DNA from: Chloroflexota bacterium
Lineage (GTDB): Bacteria; Chloroflexota; Ktedonobacteria; Ktedonobacterales; JADMIN01
Direction of reading: 5' to 3'
NCBI GenBank assembly: GCA_021323855.1
Contig: JAJPKE010000019.1
Span: 62,001-126,000, forward strand
Length of the DNA stretch: 64,000 bases
Under the pieces are notes generated by a model. The model was given only the letters and a program-made list of their open reading frames with translations, did not search any database and was not told the DNA's origin. Positions 61,714 through 64,000 of the stretch are shown here, in pieces (the stretch's first letter is position 1; every line of letters starts with the position of its first letter). The position numbers and the translations under genes are program-made.

Positions 61714-62646
61714 ATGCGACACTATCGCTTCCTACAATATGACGTGTTCACCGGCGAGCCGTTTGGTGGCAACCAGCTTGCCGTCATCCTCGACGCCGCC
61801 GGTCTCACAGACGCCGAAATGCAGTCCATCGCCCGCGAAATGAACTTCTCCGAGACCACTTTCGTTTTGCCTGCGACCGACATCAAAGCCATCCGCAAAG
61901 TGCGTATCTTCACGCCGGAGACCGAGCTACCGTTTGCTGGCCACCCGACCATCGGTACGACCTTCGCGCTGGCGCATGAGCGCATCGCACGCGCCGACGA
62001 TACCTCGCCGGTCTACCTCGAACTGGGCGTCGGTACGCTGCCGGTGGATTTGCTCTTTGAGGATGAGCGGCTCAGTTTCGCCTGGATGCACCAGCCCCTC
62101 CCAGAGTTCAGCCCGTGGCAGGGTGATCGCGGGCAACTGGCCGCCGCGCTCGGCCTTTCAGTTGATGATCTTGTGGCGGACCTGCCCATTGAGCGCGGCA
62201 GCGCCAGTGTGCCGTTCCTCTACATCCCTCTGCGCTCGCTCGATGCCCTCGGGCGCGCGAAACCGGGCAATCCCCATCTCCTTGCGCTGCTCGATGAGTC
62301 TTCGTCTGGCTCCGGCGCGGCGTATCTCTTCGCCTATCTTTTCACCCGCGATGGCGTGGAGCAGACGGGTGAGGTGCGCAGCCGCATGTTTGCGCCGTCG
62401 GCGGGCATTGCCGAGGACGCTGCCACCGGCAGCGCCGCCGGGCCGTTCGGCGTGTATCTGTTCCGCCACAAACTGCTGAAGCCGGACCGGGATGGCGATA
62501 TGCGCCTCACCATCGCGCAGGGGGTGGAGATGGGACGCCGGAGCGTGTTGCAGGTCGCGCTGACCTGCGAAGGCGACGCTGTACGCGATGTGCGCGTCGG
62601 CGGTGAGGCGGTGCTGGTGGCCCAGGGCGAACTGCTGTTACCATAA
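61714..62646 (+). CDS. PhzF family epimerase/isomerase-like protein
   Basis: A 310-residue two-lobed protein of the PhzF/DapF fold. The family's opening [23 protein letters not shown] is clear, the catalytic acid is Glu in NFSETTFV, and the second lobe has [17 protein letters not shown]. PhzF itself isomerises a phenazine precursor, but most members have unknown substrates, and there is no phenazine gene nearby. AAGGAG 5 bases before the ATG gives a firm start. Confidence 0.92.
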   Translation: MRHYRFLQYDVFTGEPFGGNQLAVILDAAGLTDAEMQSIAREMNFSETTFVLPATDIKAIRKVRIFTPETELPFAGHPTIGTTFALAHERIARADDTSPVYLELGVGTLPVDLLFEDERLSFAWMHQPLPEFSPWQGDRGQLAAALGLSVDDLVADLPIERGSASVPFLYIPLRSLDALGRAKPGNPHLLALLDESSSGSGAAYLFAYLFTRDGVEQTGEVRSRMFAPSAGIAEDAATGSAAGPFGVYLFRHKLLKPDRDGDMRLTIAQGVEMGRRSVLQVALTCEGDAVRDVRVGGEAVLVAQGELLLP

Positions 62647-62743
62647 CATGAACAGCCGGACCAATTGAACAGGACCAACTGAACAGAACGTAACTGAACA
62701 TATTCGAGGATATTGTCGTGCCGGAAGAGAGGGGGGATACGAC

Positions 62744-64000
62744 ATGGCGATAGAGCTAGCCGGTTTGCTGGCAGCGGTCACACCCATCGAGGTGGTTGGT
62801 GTCCCTGCCGGGAGCGTCAGCGCCATCACCTATAATTCCGGCGAGGTTGCGCCTGGGGCGTGCTTCGTCGCCGTGCGGGGCCGCAAGAGCGACGGCCATG
62901 CCTATATCGCGGATGCGCTGCAACGCGGCGCGACGCTGATTGTCGGTGAAGACCCGGCCCCCGCTGACTTTCCGGTGGATCGCGTCTATCTGCGTGTGGC
63001 GGATTCACGGCGCGACCTGGGTACGCTTTCTGCCGCGTTTTATGGCCACCCCACGCAGCACATGGAGGTCATCGGCGTCACCGGCACCGACGGCAAGACG
63101 ACAACGACCAACCTCATTGACGCGCTGCTCAGCGCCGCAGGTAAACGTACCGGCCTGATGAGTACCGTAGACTTCAAGATCGGTGAGCGTCGCTGGCCCA
63201 ACAATAGCCGCTTCACCACGCTGGAAGCGCCGGAGGTGCAGGAGGTGCTGGCGCAGATGCGCGCCGCCGGGGTCGAAACAGCCATCGTCGAGACGACTTC
63301 CAGCGGACTCGCGCTGCGCCGCGTTGAGGGCGTCCAGTATGACATGGCGGTCGTGACGAACATCACCAGCGAACATCTGGAAGTGCATGGCACGCTGGAA
63401 AACTACCGGCGCGCAAAGGCGATGCTCTGCGAAGCCGTGGACCCTACCCGCACAAAACCGCTTTCTTCCCAGCCGCCGCATGCCTGCGTGCTGAATGCCG
63501 ACGATAGCTCGTTTGAATATCTACAGCCGTTTTGCAACGCGCCGATTCTGAGCTATGGCATCGAAAGTGCCGCCGATGTGCGGGCGGAAGACCTGGTGTT
63601 GGAGCCGACCGGCACGCAGTTTCGCGCCTGCTTCCCGGATGGGACACGGCTTGCGGTGCGGACGCCGCTGGTCGCGCGATTCAATGTCTCGAATTGCCTG
63701 GCGGCGCTGGCGGTGGGCTACTTGCATGGCCTCGCGCCAGACGCGATGGCAGGCGCGATGGAACACTTCTCAGGCGTTTCCGGGCGCATGGAGCGGGTGG
63801 ATGCCGGACAGCCGTTTATTGTGGTGGTGGACTATGCCCACACGGCTGATAGCCTGGCGAAGGCGCTGGGCGCGTTGCGTCCGGTGACTGCTGGCAGGTT
63901 GATCGTCGTCTTTGGCTCAGCGGGCGACCGCGACCGCGTAAAGCGCCCGGAGATGGGGGCCGTCGCCGCACAAATGGCCGACTTCGCCGTTATTACAGAT
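62744..64000 (+). CDS. murE: UDP-N-acetylmuramoyl-tripeptide synthetase MurE (3' end cut by window)
   Basis: Adds the third amino acid to the peptidoglycan stem peptide, using ATP. The N-terminal UDP-binding domain ends in LGTLSAAFYGHP, and the ATP loop is GVTGTDGKTTTTNLIDALL. The central domain has ETTSSGLALRR, VTNITSEHLEVHGTLENY and the carbamylated-lysine region RAKAMLCE. The C-terminal ligase domain has FIVVVDYAHTADSL and FGSAGDRDRVKRPEMG. The diamino-acid-selecting residues lie beyond the window's right edge, so lysine versus diaminopimelate cannot be told. AGAGGGGGGAT precedes the ATG. 419 codons are visible. Confidence 0.93.
   Translation, partial: MAIELAGLLAAVTPIEVVGVPAGSVSAITYNSGEVAPGACFVAVRGRKSDGHAYIADALQRGATLIVGEDPAPADFPVDRVYLRVADSRRDLGTLSAAFYGHPTQHMEVIGVTGTDGKTTTTNLIDALLSAAGKRTGLMSTVDFKIGERRWPNNSRFTTLEAPEVQEVLAQMRAAGVETAIVETTSSGLALRRVEGVQYDMAVVTNITSEHLEVHGTLENYRRAKAMLCEAVDPTRTKPLSSQPPHACVLNADDSSFEYLQPFCNAPILSYGIESAADVRAEDLVLEPTGTQFRACFPDGTRLAVRTPLVARFNVSNCLAALAVGYLHGLAPDAMAGAMEHFSGVSGRMERVDAGQPFIVVVDYAHTADSLAKALGALRPVTAGRLIVVFGSAGDRDRVKRPEMGAVAAQMADFAVITD

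Overview
The window is high-GC (about 60%) bacterial DNA that looks like Chloroflexota, most likely a Ktedonobacteria-type genome. This rests on the gene mix rather than a marker search: a large MalT-like LuxR regulator, DUF4012, DUF4386 and DUF4389 proteins, a kinase-propeller receptor, a Pnkp/Hen1 RNA-repair pair, an archaeal-size AspS, a T-box leader, a TnpB, and many short GC-rich palindromic repeats between genes. No phage, plasmid, CRISPR array or rRNA was seen.

Layout. 1-7 kb, minus strand: class I aldolase (cut by the left edge), a DUF3090 protein, PrmC, a low-GC secreted protein behind a near-consensus promoter, and a very large DUF4012 membrane protein. 7.4-9.9 kb: a TPR protein on the plus strand. 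10-16.7 kb, minus: a MalT-like regulator followed by a small protein, DUF4386, a quinone-reductase-type dehydrogenase, DUF4389 and a second dehydrogenase. 16.8-23.9 kb, minus: a glycosyltransferase, then a likely pepF-mscS-nadD-DUF951-MFS run. 24.2-28.9 kb: purL and a Pcm-like methyltransferase (plus) facing an HtrA-type protease (minus). 29.2-30.9 kb: tRNA-Lys, a tnpB with an unusual RuvC active site, and a heavily structured segment after it.

31-37.8 kb: a fumarylacetoacetase-fold hydrolase, a DoxX-like protein, a repeat-tailed protein, and a nuo operon that runs A-C-D-H without nuoB. 37.8-45.8 kb: the RNA-repair enzymes Pnkp and Hen1 (both minus) enclose a two-gene heterodimeric ABC exporter (plus). 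45.9-51.3 kb: a membrane-anchored lytic transglycosylase, a small membrane protein, aspS with an Asp-type T-box leader, and a YcaQ-type protein. 51.5-56.3 kb: a lipoprotein, an HExxH protein, a four-hairpin RNA-like element resembling a stand-alone IscB-type omega RNA, a HAD-MazG-phosphatase operon and an FMN-dependent hydroxyacid oxidase. 56.4-64 kb: a degenerate kinase with an extracellular propeller, an orphan sensor kinase, a PhzF-type protein, and murE running off the right edge.

The most interesting points are the T-box with a GAC specifier, the solitary omega-RNA-like hairpin array, the TnpB whose canonical RuvC-II glutamate is missing, the exporter lodged between Pnkp and Hen1, the nuo operon lacking nuoB, and palindromic repeats that have entered two coding sequences.
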